Shown: piece by piece, positions 48,272 through 57,233 of the stretch
How the letters are laid out: every line of letters begins with the position of its first letter
Position numbering within the stretch: the stretch's first letter is position 1
IMG/VR virus record: IMGVR_UViG_3300027302_000005
Coordinates: 1 to 64,000 of that record
Length of the DNA stretch: 64,000 nt
Reading direction: 5' to 3' (one strand)
DNA from: a virus
Program-made: the position numbers and the translations under genes
The notes under the pieces: model-generated
What the model was told of the DNA's origin: nothing
Databases searched by the model: none
What the model saw: only the letters and a program-made list of their open reading frames with translations

Positions 48272-48736
48272 TCAGAAGCCAGAATATGAACCAGTTTCAA
48301 CCCAAGTTTCTTTCTCAAGGTAAGATGGAGCGCCATCATCGTTAGTAACACCACGATAAACTTTAGGTGACAATGTATCCGTATCGTTCATATTATCTTG
48401 CATGTCACTACGACTAATACCACCGGCGTAAGGTGTGAACTCAACATCGTAAATAGCTGGATTACTAATTGCCAGCTTCAGGGCTTGCATGTAGTTGTTG
48501 AATGTATCAGCACCATAGACTTCACACTGATAAGCACGTTCACGGCGCATCTTGGCAAGAGAGAACAGGATGATGGGCATCAATTCTCGTGCTGTACGCT
48601 TCTCATTGTTGTTGTTCTTATCCAAGTAATATTGATATGTTGCGTCATCAAGAAATACAAGAGATGTATCTGTATCACCTACAGCGATTCTGAGTCTATC
48701 CACTGCACTCGTAGCCGGAGAACCCGTGTACGCCAT
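48272..48736 (-). CDS. head-tail connector, gp6-like (154 aa)
   Basis: SAVDRLRIAVGDTDTSLVFL, ELMPIILFSLAKMRRERAY and FNNYMQALKLAISNPAIYDV match small helical connector (gp6/HK97-type) proteins. First neck gene after the capsid, now separated from it by an HNH gene cassette. Confidence 0.75.
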   Translation of the reverse strand: MAYTGSPATSAVDRLRIAVGDTDTSLVFLDDATYQYYLDKNNNNEKRTARELMPIILFSLAKMRRERAYQCEVYGADTFNNYMQALKLAISNPAIYDVEFTPYAGGISRSDMQDNMNDTDTLSPKVYRGVTNDDGAPSYLEKETWVETGSYSGF

Positions 48737-48760
48737 TGTATTTCTCCTGTTATTATGTTT

Positions 48761-48831
48761 CTATTGTTCAAATACACTTCTTTCAAACATACTTGTTAAA
48801 ATGTTCTTGAACAATAGCCCCCGAAGGGGCT
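48761..48831 (-). terminator. UUCG-capped terminator after HNH gene
   Basis: Minus strand: AGCCCC (48831-48826), TTCG, GGGGCT (48821-48816), then ATTGTTC. The exact inverted arms GAACAATAG (48809-48817) and CTATTGTTC (48761-48769) lie just beyond. Directly downstream of the HNH gene stop at 48836. Confidence 0.65.
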
Positions 48832-48835
48832 AAAG

Positions 48836-49546
48836 CTAAATTGTTTGTTTGAAGTCCTCCATGAACTTTTTACAAAGTTCCTCAGTAACTTCGTTATCTG
48901 GCAGTCTTCCGTGTTTTTCGATAAACGAATTGACAAGCTGTTCTCTAATAACTCTTGCCGATTCTATATCTTTGAAAAACCCTACCACATATTTTCTTTT
49001 TGATTTTAACGAAATTTTTAAAACATACCCATCTCGTTCTGTGTAGTCTAATCCGATTACACCAAATTTGTTCCTACACCCTCGGTTTAGGCAGTTAGCA
49101 ACCCTATTCACGAACCTACAATTCTCTGGTGTATAGTTACCGTCGTTGTCAATTCGGTCGATTTGCAACCCCTCTACATATCCAGCAGAAAAGGCCCAAT
49201 CCCTAAATGTTTCAAACTTACTCCACTCGTCACATAGAGTGATTCCTTTTGCAGTATATGTCTTGTGTTGCGGGTGCACTTTAAAGCACCTGATACGGAT
49301 ATTTCTATACATATCATGCAGTTTAGTACCACAAAGTCCGTGTGAGGTATTATCTTTAAGTCCAATATACTTCCCACATCCACAAGTTTTTGTGTTACCA
49401 CTTGTGAGATTGTTTGCTGGTACAATTGTTTTGTTCCCACAAGAACAGATACATTCCCAAGCAATCCGTTTACCAATGTTGAAATCTGCCCGCTTAATTA
49501 CGAGCAGATTTCCATACTGCTTACCTGTCAAATCCACTACTTGCAT
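48836..49546 (-). CDS. HNH homing endonuclease (236 aa)
   Basis: ATG 49546 with AGGTGG 5 nt upstream; GTG 49555 contains part of that SD. N-terminal zinc-type Cys pairs (CICSCGNKTI, KTCGCGKY), the HNH core LQIDRIDNDGNYTPENCRFV and a C-terminal AP2-like DNA-binding part (GVIGLDYTERDGYVLKISLK). Freestanding, with its own promoter (49573) and terminator, it interrupts the capsid-connector gene order. Confidence 0.85.
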   Translation of the reverse strand: MQVVDLTGKQYGNLLVIKRADFNIGKRIAWECICSCGNKTIVPANNLTSGNTKTCGCGKYIGLKDNTSHGLCGTKLHDMYRNIRIRCFKVHPQHKTYTAKGITLCDEWSKFETFRDWAFSAGYVEGLQIDRIDNDGNYTPENCRFVNRVANCLNRGCRNKFGVIGLDYTERDGYVLKISLKSKRKYVVGFFKDIESARVIREQLVNSFIEKHGRLPDNEVTEELCKKFMEDFKQTI

Positions 49547-49572
49547 TATGTCCACCTCTGATTAAAAAGATG

Positions 49573-49600
49573 AATATAACACAAGTAGATTCATTGTCAA
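49573..49600 (-). promoter_or_regulatory. promoter of the HNH gene
   Basis: TTGACA (49600-49595) and TATATT (49578-49573) are 16 bp apart on the minus strand, 27 bp before ATG 49546. It lies between the capsid stop (49609) and the HNH gene. Confidence 0.7.
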
Positions 49601-49608
49601 CCTATAAA

Positions 49609-50643
49609 TCAGGTCGAGCTATAGAGACGGACAACAGCAGCCGGACGGCGAGCAACAGCCAGCAGGTTCATTTCCGAACGGATGATGACAGAGCCATCAA
49701 TCGGGTCGCGGTGAGTAAACAGATAAGACTCTTGACCTTGGGTATTTATCGTGCTCATCGTGTTAGCCGGAGCGGCATACACACCGAACACATCCATAGT
49801 ACCAGCAGGAACAAGGCGTGCTTCGTTAGCGGTCATAAACGCAGTGCCACCGAAGTCAGAACCACGATATTCGATGAAGCGTACACCACCGTATTCAAAC
49901 ACGCGAGTACCCATCGGCAGATTGCTCTCCAGACGCTGACGCAGCGGCTCTTGAGTGGACGAGTAGTAGGTGTAGGCAGCTTGCACCTTGGCGTGCTTAA
50001 TCAGGTTGCTGAAGAAGCCCGGAGAGCAGAAGGCGATAAAGCCAGTAGCCACTTCACCACCTGCTTGCAGGTTGTCGATGATGTGGGCAATACCTTCTTC
50101 CACTTTACCCATGATGTCAGTGGTGGACGTACCAAACACGAAATCAATTTCCTTACGGGTGATACCAAACTCAGTATAGAAGTTGGTAGAAATCGTACCG
50201 TTCGGGGCGTAGATCGTGCCGTCAGCCAGCAGTTGAGCAAACGCCTTTTCCTTCAGTTGCATATGCGACATACGGATACGTTCGATCTTACGAGCCAGAG
50301 CCAACCCTTCTTGTTCAGCTTGATCGACAGTGCCGTAGGCAGAGCGAGAAGCAATATCTTCCGGCTTCAGAACATCATCCAGCGGGAAGTGAGGAACGTT
50401 GAAGGAATACAGCTTACGCACATAATCCTTAGAAACGTTGTTACGTTCACCACGAATCCGGTCAACCATAACAGCGCCAGACTTGGTGATTTGTTCCATG
50501 CTAACAGTGGAAGTGGTGACACCTTCAGTAGCGGGGAAAATACCAGATTGAGTGATAATACCCCACTGGTTAGGAATCAGATTAATTTCCGGTGTGCGGT
50601 CGATGATCTGAAAAGCATCGGTGTAAGAGCGAACTACGGCCAT
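49609..50643 (-). CDS. major capsid protein, lambda gpE-like (344 aa)
   Basis: The whole length fits the phage capsid E family: MAVVRSYTDAFQIIDRTPE, the VDRIRGERNNVSKDYVRKLY E-loop region and YAAPANTMSTINTQGQESYL near the end. It follows the decoration and protease/scaffold genes, as in lambda-type head modules. AAGGAGA SD. Confidence 0.9.
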   Translation of the reverse strand: MAVVRSYTDAFQIIDRTPEINLIPNQWGIITQSGIFPATEGVTTSTVSMEQITKSGAVMVDRIRGERNNVSKDYVRKLYSFNVPHFPLDDVLKPEDIASRSAYGTVDQAEQEGLALARKIERIRMSHMQLKEKAFAQLLADGTIYAPNGTISTNFYTEFGITRKEIDFVFGTSTTDIMGKVEEGIAHIIDNLQAGGEVATGFIAFCSPGFFSNLIKHAKVQAAYTYYSSTQEPLRQRLESNLPMGTRVFEYGGVRFIEYRGSDFGGTAFMTANEARLVPAGTMDVFGVYAAPANTMSTINTQGQESYLFTHRDPIDGSVIIRSEMNLLAVARRPAAVVRLYSST

Positions 50644-50662
50644 TACCTATATCTCCTTATTA

Positions 50663-51364
50663 TTAGATTTGAGCTTCAGCGATAATGCCGACAGCAGCCA
50701 TTTGAGCGTAGATAGCATCCTTCTCAGGAGTGGTATCAATCGAACTACCCAGAGTGAGGGCATTCTTGGCAACAATGGCAGGGCCACGCTCCAGAATCAG
50801 CACAGTGGTATCAGTGGTGGCAGCAACAGAAGTATCGCCATAAGCACCGACAGTTCCGCCAATGTAGATACCGGCAAACACGTTGCTTCCATCGGTTGCG
50901 TTGTTTTCCAGAATCTTGTACTTTTCAGTGCCGGACACAGTGATGGTGAAAGTGTCACCAACGATGAAATCGGTAGAGCCGTCAGCCAGCGTGAAGGCCA
51001 GACCAGCGCCAACGAAAGCCGAAGCTACGTTACCAGTGCCAACCAGCGCACCATTTTGGTTGCGAATTTCAAAAGCACCAGCGTTGCTGGCAGCAGCGGT
51101 AATACGCAGGGTGTAGGTACCGATACGAGCATGAGAGGAAACAGTGATGCTTCCCATCGCGCCGTTACCAGTGTTACCAGAGCCAGCTACGGCAGCAGCA
51201 GCGCCGCTAACCAGAGTTTTACCCAGAACAGTACCGGGGGTGTAAGTCTTCAGGGACGCTTCATAAGCGGTTACAGCCTTGCGGCAGAAGCCAGCGTTAG
51301 GCTCAAACTCGTACTTGACGACATTGCCAATACGTGTACCTTCAGTGGCAATCAATGCAGCCAT
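50663..51364 (-). CDS. head decoration protein (233 aa)
   Basis: Residues 1-70 (GTRIGNVVKYEFEPNAGFCR, YTPGTVLGKTLVSG) match lambda gpD-like decoration proteins. An inserted repeat-like region (SITVSSHARIGTYTLRITAA) is common in longer versions. It trims or stabilises the capsid after expansion. Located immediately upstream of the capsid gene. Confidence 0.8.
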   Translation of the reverse strand: MAALIATEGTRIGNVVKYEFEPNAGFCRKAVTAYEASLKTYTPGTVLGKTLVSGAAAAVAGSGNTGNGAMGSITVSSHARIGTYTLRITAAASNAGAFEIRNQNGALVGTGNVASAFVGAGLAFTLADGSTDFIVGDTFTITVSGTEKYKILENNATDGSNVFAGIYIGGTVGAYGDTSVAATTDTTVLILERGPAIVAKNALTLGSSIDTTPEKDAIYAQMAAVGIIAEAQI

Positions 51365-51385
51365 GTTTATTCTCCTTGTTTGTTA

Positions 51386-51838
51386 TTACTTAGGTGCGTA
51401 CTTGGCTTTCAGGACAGCCGACGCTTTGTCTTCTTGCACCGGCTCAGCATCGCCACCAGTGATTCCTTTTTCGGCAAAAGCCTTTTCTTCCTCAACAGCC
51501 TTGGATTGCAGGGATGCAACAACTGTAGCGAAAGCAGCATCATCAAGACCGGACAGCGAGGCATGGAGAACCTTGGCTTGATCTTGGTCAACAACAGCTT
51601 CCAGAGCAGCAAGACGCTTGTTAGACGCTTCCTGAGCAGCGGCAGTTTGCATTTGAGCAATCTGAGCCTGAGCATCAGCAACAGCCTTTTGCAGTTCAGC
51701 AGCTTGAGCCTGAGCAGCTTCAAATGCTTCATTCTGAGCATTCAGAGCGGCAGCCAGTTCGCTATTCTTTGCTACAGCAGCTTCCAGATCAGCTTGCAGC
51801 GAAGCAACAGCTTCTTGTTCAATGACATCAGTAGTCAT
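51386..51838 (-). CDS. nested scaffold protein (150 aa), internal start
   Basis: Inside 51386-52714 an in-frame ATG at 51838 is preceded by AAGGGG about 11 nt upstream. It would give a separate 150-aa Ala/Gln/Glu-rich, coiled-coil protein (VASLQADLEAAVAKNSELAA...), as lambda Nu3 lies within gene C. The scaffold would guide capsid assembly and be removed by the protease. Confidence 0.7.
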   Translation of the reverse strand: MTTDVIEQEAVASLQADLEAAVAKNSELAAALNAQNEAFEAAQAQAAELQKAVADAQAQIAQMQTAAAQEASNKRLAALEAVVDQDQAKVLHASLSGLDDAAFATVVASLQSKAVEEEKAFAEKGITGGDAEPVQEDKASAVLKAKYAPK

Positions 51839-52714
51839 GTTTTTATTTTCCCCTTTAGATTTGAAAGAGAATCGCATAGGTTTCTCCACTAGGTCAGCTA
51901 GATAGTTACTAAAATCTTCTCGTGTCATCACCTTATCGGCAAATCCAATATCAACAGCGTCTTTAGCCATCAACACTTTTGCTTGAGTAGACTTAACAAC
52001 ACCTACGTCGATTCCCGTCATATCCGCAACATACTCAGTAAACTGTTGATATAGAGCATCGACTTTATATTGGATGTCAGCCAAGAAATCTTCTCGGAAA
52101 CTACCATCCTCTTTGAAAGGAATCTTACTATCACCTGCATAAATATAAGTGTCTTCAACACCCATATTGTTCATGGCTTTATTCATATTCCTAAGTTTTA
52201 CAACAACACCAACGCTTCCTAATTCAGCGTCAGGATTGGCAACAATTTCATGTGCAGCGACAGAAAGACCAAAGGCAGCAGAAGCACTTAATCCGTCAAC
52301 ATAGGCAACCAGATGAATACCTTTCTGGTCTGCTTGTTTGCGAAGATAACGACCAGTTTCCATCATCCCATAAGCTTCGCCACCCGGACTGTCAACATCC
52401 ATTACAATTGTCTTGGCTCCCATACTAGCAAGTTTATCAAAGTCATCTACGACTTGCTGATAAGAGCTATTTTGTTCACCGCACATTGCTTCATATTCAA
52501 TATAAGTGAGTGGGCCTTTTACAGACAGCACTCCCACTTGCGTTTCAGCAACATATTGAACACTTCGTTCTTTTGGTTTCTTTTCCAACTGTACAGCAAG
52601 CTCTGCATGATTATTTCGATCATCCAGATAAGTAAACACTCGCTCAAGAGATGCCGGAAGCATCAAATGAGGGGTGTTGTACAACTTGTTAGTCAAGCGT
52701 AACAACTTCCCCAT
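51386..52714 (-). CDS. S49-type head maturation protease fused to scaffold (442 aa)
   Basis: N-terminal S49/SppA-like protease: VMDVDSPGGEAYG, the nucleophile region GLSASAAFGLSVAAHEI and GSVGVVVKL, followed by DALYQQFTEYVADMTG and DIGFADKV. From ~290 the sequence changes to an Ala-rich coiled coil, i.e. the scaffold portion. This is the lambda gpC/Nu3 arrangement in one gene. Confidence 0.85.
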   Translation of the reverse strand: MGKLLRLTNKLYNTPHLMLPASLERVFTYLDDRNNHAELAVQLEKKPKERSVQYVAETQVGVLSVKGPLTYIEYEAMCGEQNSSYQQVVDDFDKLASMGAKTIVMDVDSPGGEAYGMMETGRYLRKQADQKGIHLVAYVDGLSASAAFGLSVAAHEIVANPDAELGSVGVVVKLRNMNKAMNNMGVEDTYIYAGDSKIPFKEDGSFREDFLADIQYKVDALYQQFTEYVADMTGIDVGVVKSTQAKVLMAKDAVDIGFADKVMTREDFSNYLADLVEKPMRFSFKSKGENKNMTTDVIEQEAVASLQADLEAAVAKNSELAAALNAQNEAFEAAQAQAAELQKAVADAQAQIAQMQTAAAQEASNKRLAALEAVVDQDQAKVLHASLSGLDDAAFATVVASLQSKAVEEEKAFAEKGITGGDAEPVQEDKASAVLKAKYAPK

Positions 52715-52733
52715 TATTGTATTTCTCCTTTAT

Positions 52734-54212
52734 TCATCCCTTGTTTTCAGCGTTAAGGCTACTATTATCGTCCTCTGCTACAGAATCAGAAGTTCCGTTA
52801 CCGGCTCCCTTATCCATACCATCCCCGCTTCTTGATGTGGGCTTACCAAGCAAGACATTCAATTCTTCTTGGTCAATATCATCTTCAACTTCATCAGGAA
52901 GTCCCAACACTTCAGCAATGTAATTAACATTCTTGGCAGTGGGTGTAATCAGCCCGACAGCTTTGATTCGCTGGATAGCTTTACTGAATGCTTCAAGGTC
53001 AATCTCATCCAAATCCCCATAAACAAACTTAGGCATTTCTTCATCACGCCATCCGTTCATCTTGTACAACCAAGGAATCAGGTCATTATTGAGCGTGTCT
53101 TGAATCTCTTTCAGACGGGCTTCAATGCCCATAGCCAACAGGTTGGTTTTAGAATCAGCAAGGGAATAACTCCCAACACCATCCTGCCCAAGCCGCATAA
53201 CGTCACTAAAGAGAGCAGTAAGAATCTTGTTGTCGTATCTGGTAATCGCTTGAGCAATATATTGTGCTGTCGTATTATCTACGGAAAGAAGCTCAAAATC
53301 GAACATTTTGTTCTTCCCTTCATCATACATGAGCGGCATAACAATACCTGTTTGCTCATTCATCTGAAGGTTGCGAACCATGTTCTTATAGTAGGTATAG
53401 ACTGCTTGGTCGGCCTCACTAGCATCATCAGCCATAAACTTGGGATGCAGCCAGACAATCGGAACACCGTTAATGTTCTTGCTATAACCAACAGCTTCAA
53501 TCTCTTCCAATTCTTTACGGAAGCGATAAGCAATGTAGCAATTGGACAAAGGAGATGTCCCTTCTGGATTATCCTTCGTAGCATCTGTACGGAACAACAT
53601 GAACCTGTCACGAGGGATGAAGATTGGTGTCCCTGTGGGTTGATAACGAATATAGTCACCGTTGTTGACAATGGTCTGTTCAAGCCCAATCAGTTCTCGC
53701 CCATCCTCGCTGAACACCCACTTGGTAATACTATCTTGACTTCGTGGAGCAAGCTTACGTAAGCCAACAAACCCGTCATTATATTTACTACCATTGGCGT
53801 AGCGCCTACGATAAGGAACCTTCTCGATTACGGCATGTCCATATGTAAATACTGTAGTAACTTCCTTGATAAACTCAAGCCAACTTCCTTGCATATCGTT
53901 CATACAGGATTCAATAAACTCTGCACGAAGTTTCTGTTGGTCTGTTGCATCTTCACATGCTTCAACATCCCACTTGACACGACTAATCATTAGTTCGTAT
54001 GCTTTAAGGGCGGCAGAGATTGTTGTATCTTTACGCATTTCCTTGTAGGTTTTAATGCTGGTAGGCCAGCGAAGTTCTCGTCTAGCCTCTTCAAAGATAA
54101 TCCCGCTGCTGACATTCAAGCCGCTATAGCCGATTTCAGTCATCTTCATTCGGGGGATTGGAGCGCCATCAGAACTAAGCTGAGTGAAATCTTCTAGCTC
54201 TTTTTCAGCCAT
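52734..54212 (-). CDS. portal protein, DUF935-like (492 aa)
   Basis: LRWPTSIKTYKEMRKDTTIS, EFIKEVTTVFTYGHAVIEKV, RFMLFRTDATKDNPEGTSPL and ADSKTNLLAMGIEARLKEIQ match Mu gp29/DUF935-type portals. Forms the dodecameric DNA channel. It directly follows terL in the transcription order. Confidence 0.85.
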   Translation of the reverse strand: MAEKELEDFTQLSSDGAPIPRMKMTEIGYSGLNVSSGIIFEEARRELRWPTSIKTYKEMRKDTTISAALKAYELMISRVKWDVEACEDATDQQKLRAEFIESCMNDMQGSWLEFIKEVTTVFTYGHAVIEKVPYRRRYANGSKYNDGFVGLRKLAPRSQDSITKWVFSEDGRELIGLEQTIVNNGDYIRYQPTGTPIFIPRDRFMLFRTDATKDNPEGTSPLSNCYIAYRFRKELEEIEAVGYSKNINGVPIVWLHPKFMADDASEADQAVYTYYKNMVRNLQMNEQTGIVMPLMYDEGKNKMFDFELLSVDNTTAQYIAQAITRYDNKILTALFSDVMRLGQDGVGSYSLADSKTNLLAMGIEARLKEIQDTLNNDLIPWLYKMNGWRDEEMPKFVYGDLDEIDLEAFSKAIQRIKAVGLITPTAKNVNYIAEVLGLPDEVEDDIDQEELNVLLGKPTSRSGDGMDKGAGNGTSDSVAEDDNSSLNAENKG

Positions 54213-54239
54213 AAGGCTTCTCTCCTTTTTGTTAGTTGA

Positions 54240-55939
54240 TTATGCAAAACCAAACCTTGATGTTGATGTAGTTTCAGGAAGTGAGAATGTTGGAATTGAT
54301 ATTCCAGTTGCTAGCATGGAGAATCCATCTCCGCATGTGTCCACAATATCATCGTGGACTCGCCTGCTACCATCAAAGCCTTCTAGTTCTTGGATAAAGG
54401 CATCATTCCATTCACCGGCTACAATCTTGACATTTCCAGATTCACATGCTGCACAGAATGGGGCAAAACGTTGAACTTTAGACTTAGATGTATGTTTTGA
54501 CTTAGCATAAAATCCATGTTCAGCAAGATCACGAACTAATGTGGAGGCATATTGCTTACCCGCGCTGCCGGGGTCTTGAGGTACTACAATAAGTACGTCA
54601 TCTCCGTCTTGTCTTGCGGTTTCAAGAATCCGTTGAAACACTTCACCATGCCTAGCTCTAAATCTTACAACATCCTCAACATAGTAATTTCCGTACTTGT
54701 CTTTCGATATTAAAGTTCCAACTGTCCAGTCAGGGTCAGGCATTAGTTCAGACGGAACACTTCCGCTAATATCCCATGCTCTTACTTTCTTTGTGATATT
54801 TACAGGGGGGAGGGGTATAATTTCACACCACTCTTTCTTCCAATATCCCGTCCCTTCAGCCGACACATTCCAGTTGCCCCACAGAAGCCTAGCTTTTTCA
54901 ACCCTACCAAGAGCTTCAAGCCATCCAACATATTCAGGCTGATTTTCCATAAGAACTGGATTATCGTAGCATGTGGCATTAATGAAAGTGAAGCTCATCA
55001 CAAGCTCACGCTTCACTTTAAACTGTTCCATCAACTCTTCGGGTGTGTCGGCATAGTAGTTAGTATTGTCTCTACGGACAAAATACCTTATCTGGCCACA
55101 CCTTTCTTCGATAGGATACCCTTCCTCATCAAGCCACCAACTAATCCACTTCTTCACCCATGAGCTAGAATCTGGGTTCATTGTGCAACGGACTCTTGGC
55201 TTCACTTCTGGACAACTCGGATTACGGAGGCGGGAGAGAATGTACATGAACATTTCTTCTTCGTACTGAACGCACTCATCAATAAGTGCTTCAGATATTT
55301 CCATACCTTGCCAGTTGTCTTTATCTTTTAAATGTTCAAAGTGCCTAAGATATATCTCAGCACCAGACGAGAAAACAAACTTGTTTTCCATGCTTTTATA
55401 GCGAACCTTCGGGTCAACCCGCTTGAATAAGTCCATCGCCTTATCAAGCAATCCACCCGGCCCTTTTAACTGTGTAGTAGTTCTTCGGGTAAATACCCCA
55501 CGGAAATTCCTATGATGAATGTGTTGCAGAAAGTCCATTACACCCAAGTATGACTTGCCGCTACCTGCTGCCTTTCAGTTTTAGAGACGCTACCCTCTTT
55601 CCACCATTTATGATGTTGTCGGACTATATCTTCATACCGTTAGGTATGCCCCCCGTTTCGATGTCGCTTGACACCTACTGGCTTACACTCATCGGCCATA
55701 GTCTCTGCACGTTCTTAGTAGTCACTTCGTAACTCTTACCTACGCTTGGGTAGACTAAGCTTCGCTCAGGATTGCCCTCGACTTTACGTTAGGGTTTCCC
55801 TGAATTAGAGGGGTTTTTGTTTTTACAAAACAGGAGGCGCTTATTCACCACCAAAAAATACAATGTCGGCTTTAGAAGTAATAAACATTTCCTGCTTACG
55901 ACTTTTCGGGCCAATCACTTCTTTAGTTTGTTTAGTCAT
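54240..55939 (-). CDS. terminase large subunit, split by a group I intron (474 aa after splicing)
   Basis: Exon 1 is 55939-55847 (31 codons, MTKQTKEVIGPKSRKQEMFI ... ending IVFFGG) and exon 2 is 55571-54240 (443 codons, starting AAGSGKSYLGVMDFLQHI). Only joining them gives the conserved terminase ATPase start IVFFGG-AAGSGKS, the Walker A motif. Exon 2 continues with the acidic LIDECVQYEEE region (Walker B-like), the nuclease-domain DISGSVP and HDDIVDTCGD, typical of TerL RNase H-type nuclease. Unspliced RNA ends after a few intron codons (GAA TAA). It packages DNA with the portal at 52734. Confidence 0.9.
55572..55846 (-). ncRNA. group I intron (275 nt) in terL
   Basis: Core sequences appear in the right order on the minus strand: P-like CAGGGAAACC, Q-like GGCAATCCTGAGC, R-like GTGCAGAGACTA and S-like AAGATATAGTCC. 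The 5' exon ends in T (GGT), the intron starts with G and ends in G (CTGAAAG), as group I splicing requires. No ORF lies inside. The R/S pair (AGACTA with TAGTCC-type bases) forms P7. The Q element closely recalls the cyanobacterial tRNA-Leu intron type, and the S element recalls T4 introns. Confidence 0.92.
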
Positions 55940-55969
55940 ATCCACCTGCTGTTATTATCCTATAAAAGC

Positions 55970-55997
55970 AGAATAACACCACTTTCCTACTTGTCAA
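55970..55997 (-). promoter_or_regulatory. promoter upstream of terL
   Basis: TTGACA (55997-55992) and TATTCT (55975-55970) are 16 bp apart on the minus strand, 31 bp before the terL ATG at 55939. It overlaps the end of the lipoprotein gene. Confidence 0.6.
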
Positions 55998-56157
55998 TAC
56001 CCTTTACGCAATCAATATCCGTATTATTTCTTTGGCAATAGTCTTCCCACTGTTTGTGGGCAGGGATTTGCTTCCCTAGGATTGGTTGTTCATTATTACT
56101 AACAACACAACCATTCATTATCATTGCCAACCAGACAACTGATACCATTTTCCATTG
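55987..56157 (-). CDS. small lipoprotein (56 aa)
   Basis: Read from ATG 56157 it begins MQWKMVSVVWLAMIMNGCVV, an N-terminal hydrophobic stretch ending in a lipobox-like NGC. The rest is polar (EDYCQRNNTDIDCVKGIDK). It overlaps the BTLCP gene end. The SD is weak. Function unknown; possibly an outer-membrane modulator or spanin-like peptide. Confidence 0.5.
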   Translation of the reverse strand, partial: QWKMVSVVWLAMIMNGCVVSNNEQPILGKQIPAHKQWEDYCQRNNTDIDCVKGIDK

Positions 56158-56492
56158 CATAACATACTGTCCCATTTATAAGGGAGAAGAGATGGTGTGG
56201 CTGGATTTGAATATCTGTTATCCAGAATGAAAGCACCTTTATCTGTGTTAACGTACAATACACAATGCCCTTCATTTGTCTCAGTAAAACAAATACACAA
56301 ACCAAGCTTATCGCTATCCCAACCAATCTCTAACAACCTTGCTCTCTTCAGCAAGGCATAATCTTCACAATCACCATATTTTCCAGCAATTGTCCAATAA
56401 TCTGGCAGCGAATACTGTTCTAAATCCTTTTTGTATTCTACTGACTTATTCACATCCCTGTGAATCTTTGCAGCAACATCGTACTTATTCAT
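56121..56492 (-). CDS. transglutaminase-like cysteine peptidase, BTLCP family (123 aa)
   Basis: A papain-like triad is visible: Cys42 in GDCEDYALLKRARLL, His76 in GHCVLYV and Asp91 in FILDNRY. This is the pattern of bacterial transglutaminase-like cysteine peptidases (BTLCP), common in phages next to terminase genes. The substrate is unknown. AAGGAG SD. Confidence 0.8.
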   Translation of the reverse strand: MNKYDVAAKIHRDVNKSVEYKKDLEQYSLPDYWTIAGKYGDCEDYALLKRARLLEIGWDSDKLGLCICFTETNEGHCVLYVNTDKGAFILDNRYSNPATPSLLPYKWDSMLCNGKWYQLSGWQ

Positions 56493-56509
56493 AGATGTTG
56501 CTCCTTACG

Positions 56510-56875
56510 TCAGGCTTGCTTTACGAGATACGGAGTGAATTCAAATCCTACTTCCGTATTATCTTCGTTCTCAAGCTCTTTACCACCATTCTCTTTCTTG
56601 AGCTTTTCAATGGTGTAGCGTTGCAGCTCTTGACGATCAACTTCTTTCAAGCTATTCATCATTGTGCTGACAATCCATTGAGCATTCTTGGTACGTTCTT
56701 TCATAGGTTCATTGGTATCTCGCATAGCCGCGATAATCAAGTCCATTGCTTCAGGGGCTACGTTACCAAGCTTACGCGCTACCATCGTATTAGAAGCCCT
56801 ACCAAGGGGCTTCTCTTTCAATGTCGGGCGTCCGCCTTTATTGGATGAGACAATAACTTCGTTATTCTCTTCCAT
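56510..56875 (-). CDS. putative small terminase subunit (121 aa)
   Basis: ATG 56875 has GAGGTGG 6 nt upstream; GTG 56884 is inside it. The protein is helical and basic in the first half (SNKGGRPTLKEKPLGRASNT, containing GRP), followed by EAMDLIIAAMRDTNEPMKER and MMNSLKEVDRQELQRYTIEK. Small, near the large terminase gene, in the usual place for TerS; the DNA-binding fold cannot be confirmed by eye. Confidence 0.65.
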   Translation of the reverse strand: MEENNEVIVSSNKGGRPTLKEKPLGRASNTMVARKLGNVAPEAMDLIIAAMRDTNEPMKERTKNAQWIVSTMMNSLKEVDRQELQRYTIEKLKKENGGKELENEDNTEVGFEFTPYLVKQA

Positions 56876-56891
56876 ACTGTCCACCTCTTAT

Positions 56892-57233
56892 TTACATTGT
56901 TTCTTCTGTCTGAAGATATTCACCGTAAGTCTCAAGCCACTGAGACGTATCTGAGATATAATACGATGACAGATTAGACGGAAGCGTTGTCCCATACATG
57001 CGACACAGAAAATGCACACCGTCCAGATAAATCCAATCTGCATTGGGGTCGGGGTTGTTGGGGTCTGGAACTAATGGAACACCAATAGGGTCAAACCCTT
57101 CTCCCCAAAACTTCCCATATCCATTAGAATGGATAAAGCTGTAGTTGCTACCTTCTTGCAACTCAAATCCAGCGGCAACAATAGCAGCATCCGCTGTAGC
57201 TTTATTTGGAAAAATATAATAGCCATCAATCAT
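56892..57233 (-). CDS. hypothetical protein (113 aa)
   Basis: Acidic alpha/beta protein (MIDGYYIFPNKATADAAIVA...GYGKFWGEGFDPIGVPLVPD). Start overlaps the previous gene by 4 nt. Probably a virion or fibre-associated protein by position. Function unknown. Confidence 0.6.
   Translation of the reverse strand: MIDGYYIFPNKATADAAIVAAGFELQEGSNYSFIHSNGYGKFWGEGFDPIGVPLVPDPNNPDPNADWIYLDGVHFLCRMYGTTLPSNLSSYYISDTSQWLETYGEYLQTEETM

Noticed and set aside
50669-51892. 407-codon plus-strand ORF opposite decoration/protease genes
   Set aside because: Shadow frame caused by codon bias of the minus-strand genes.
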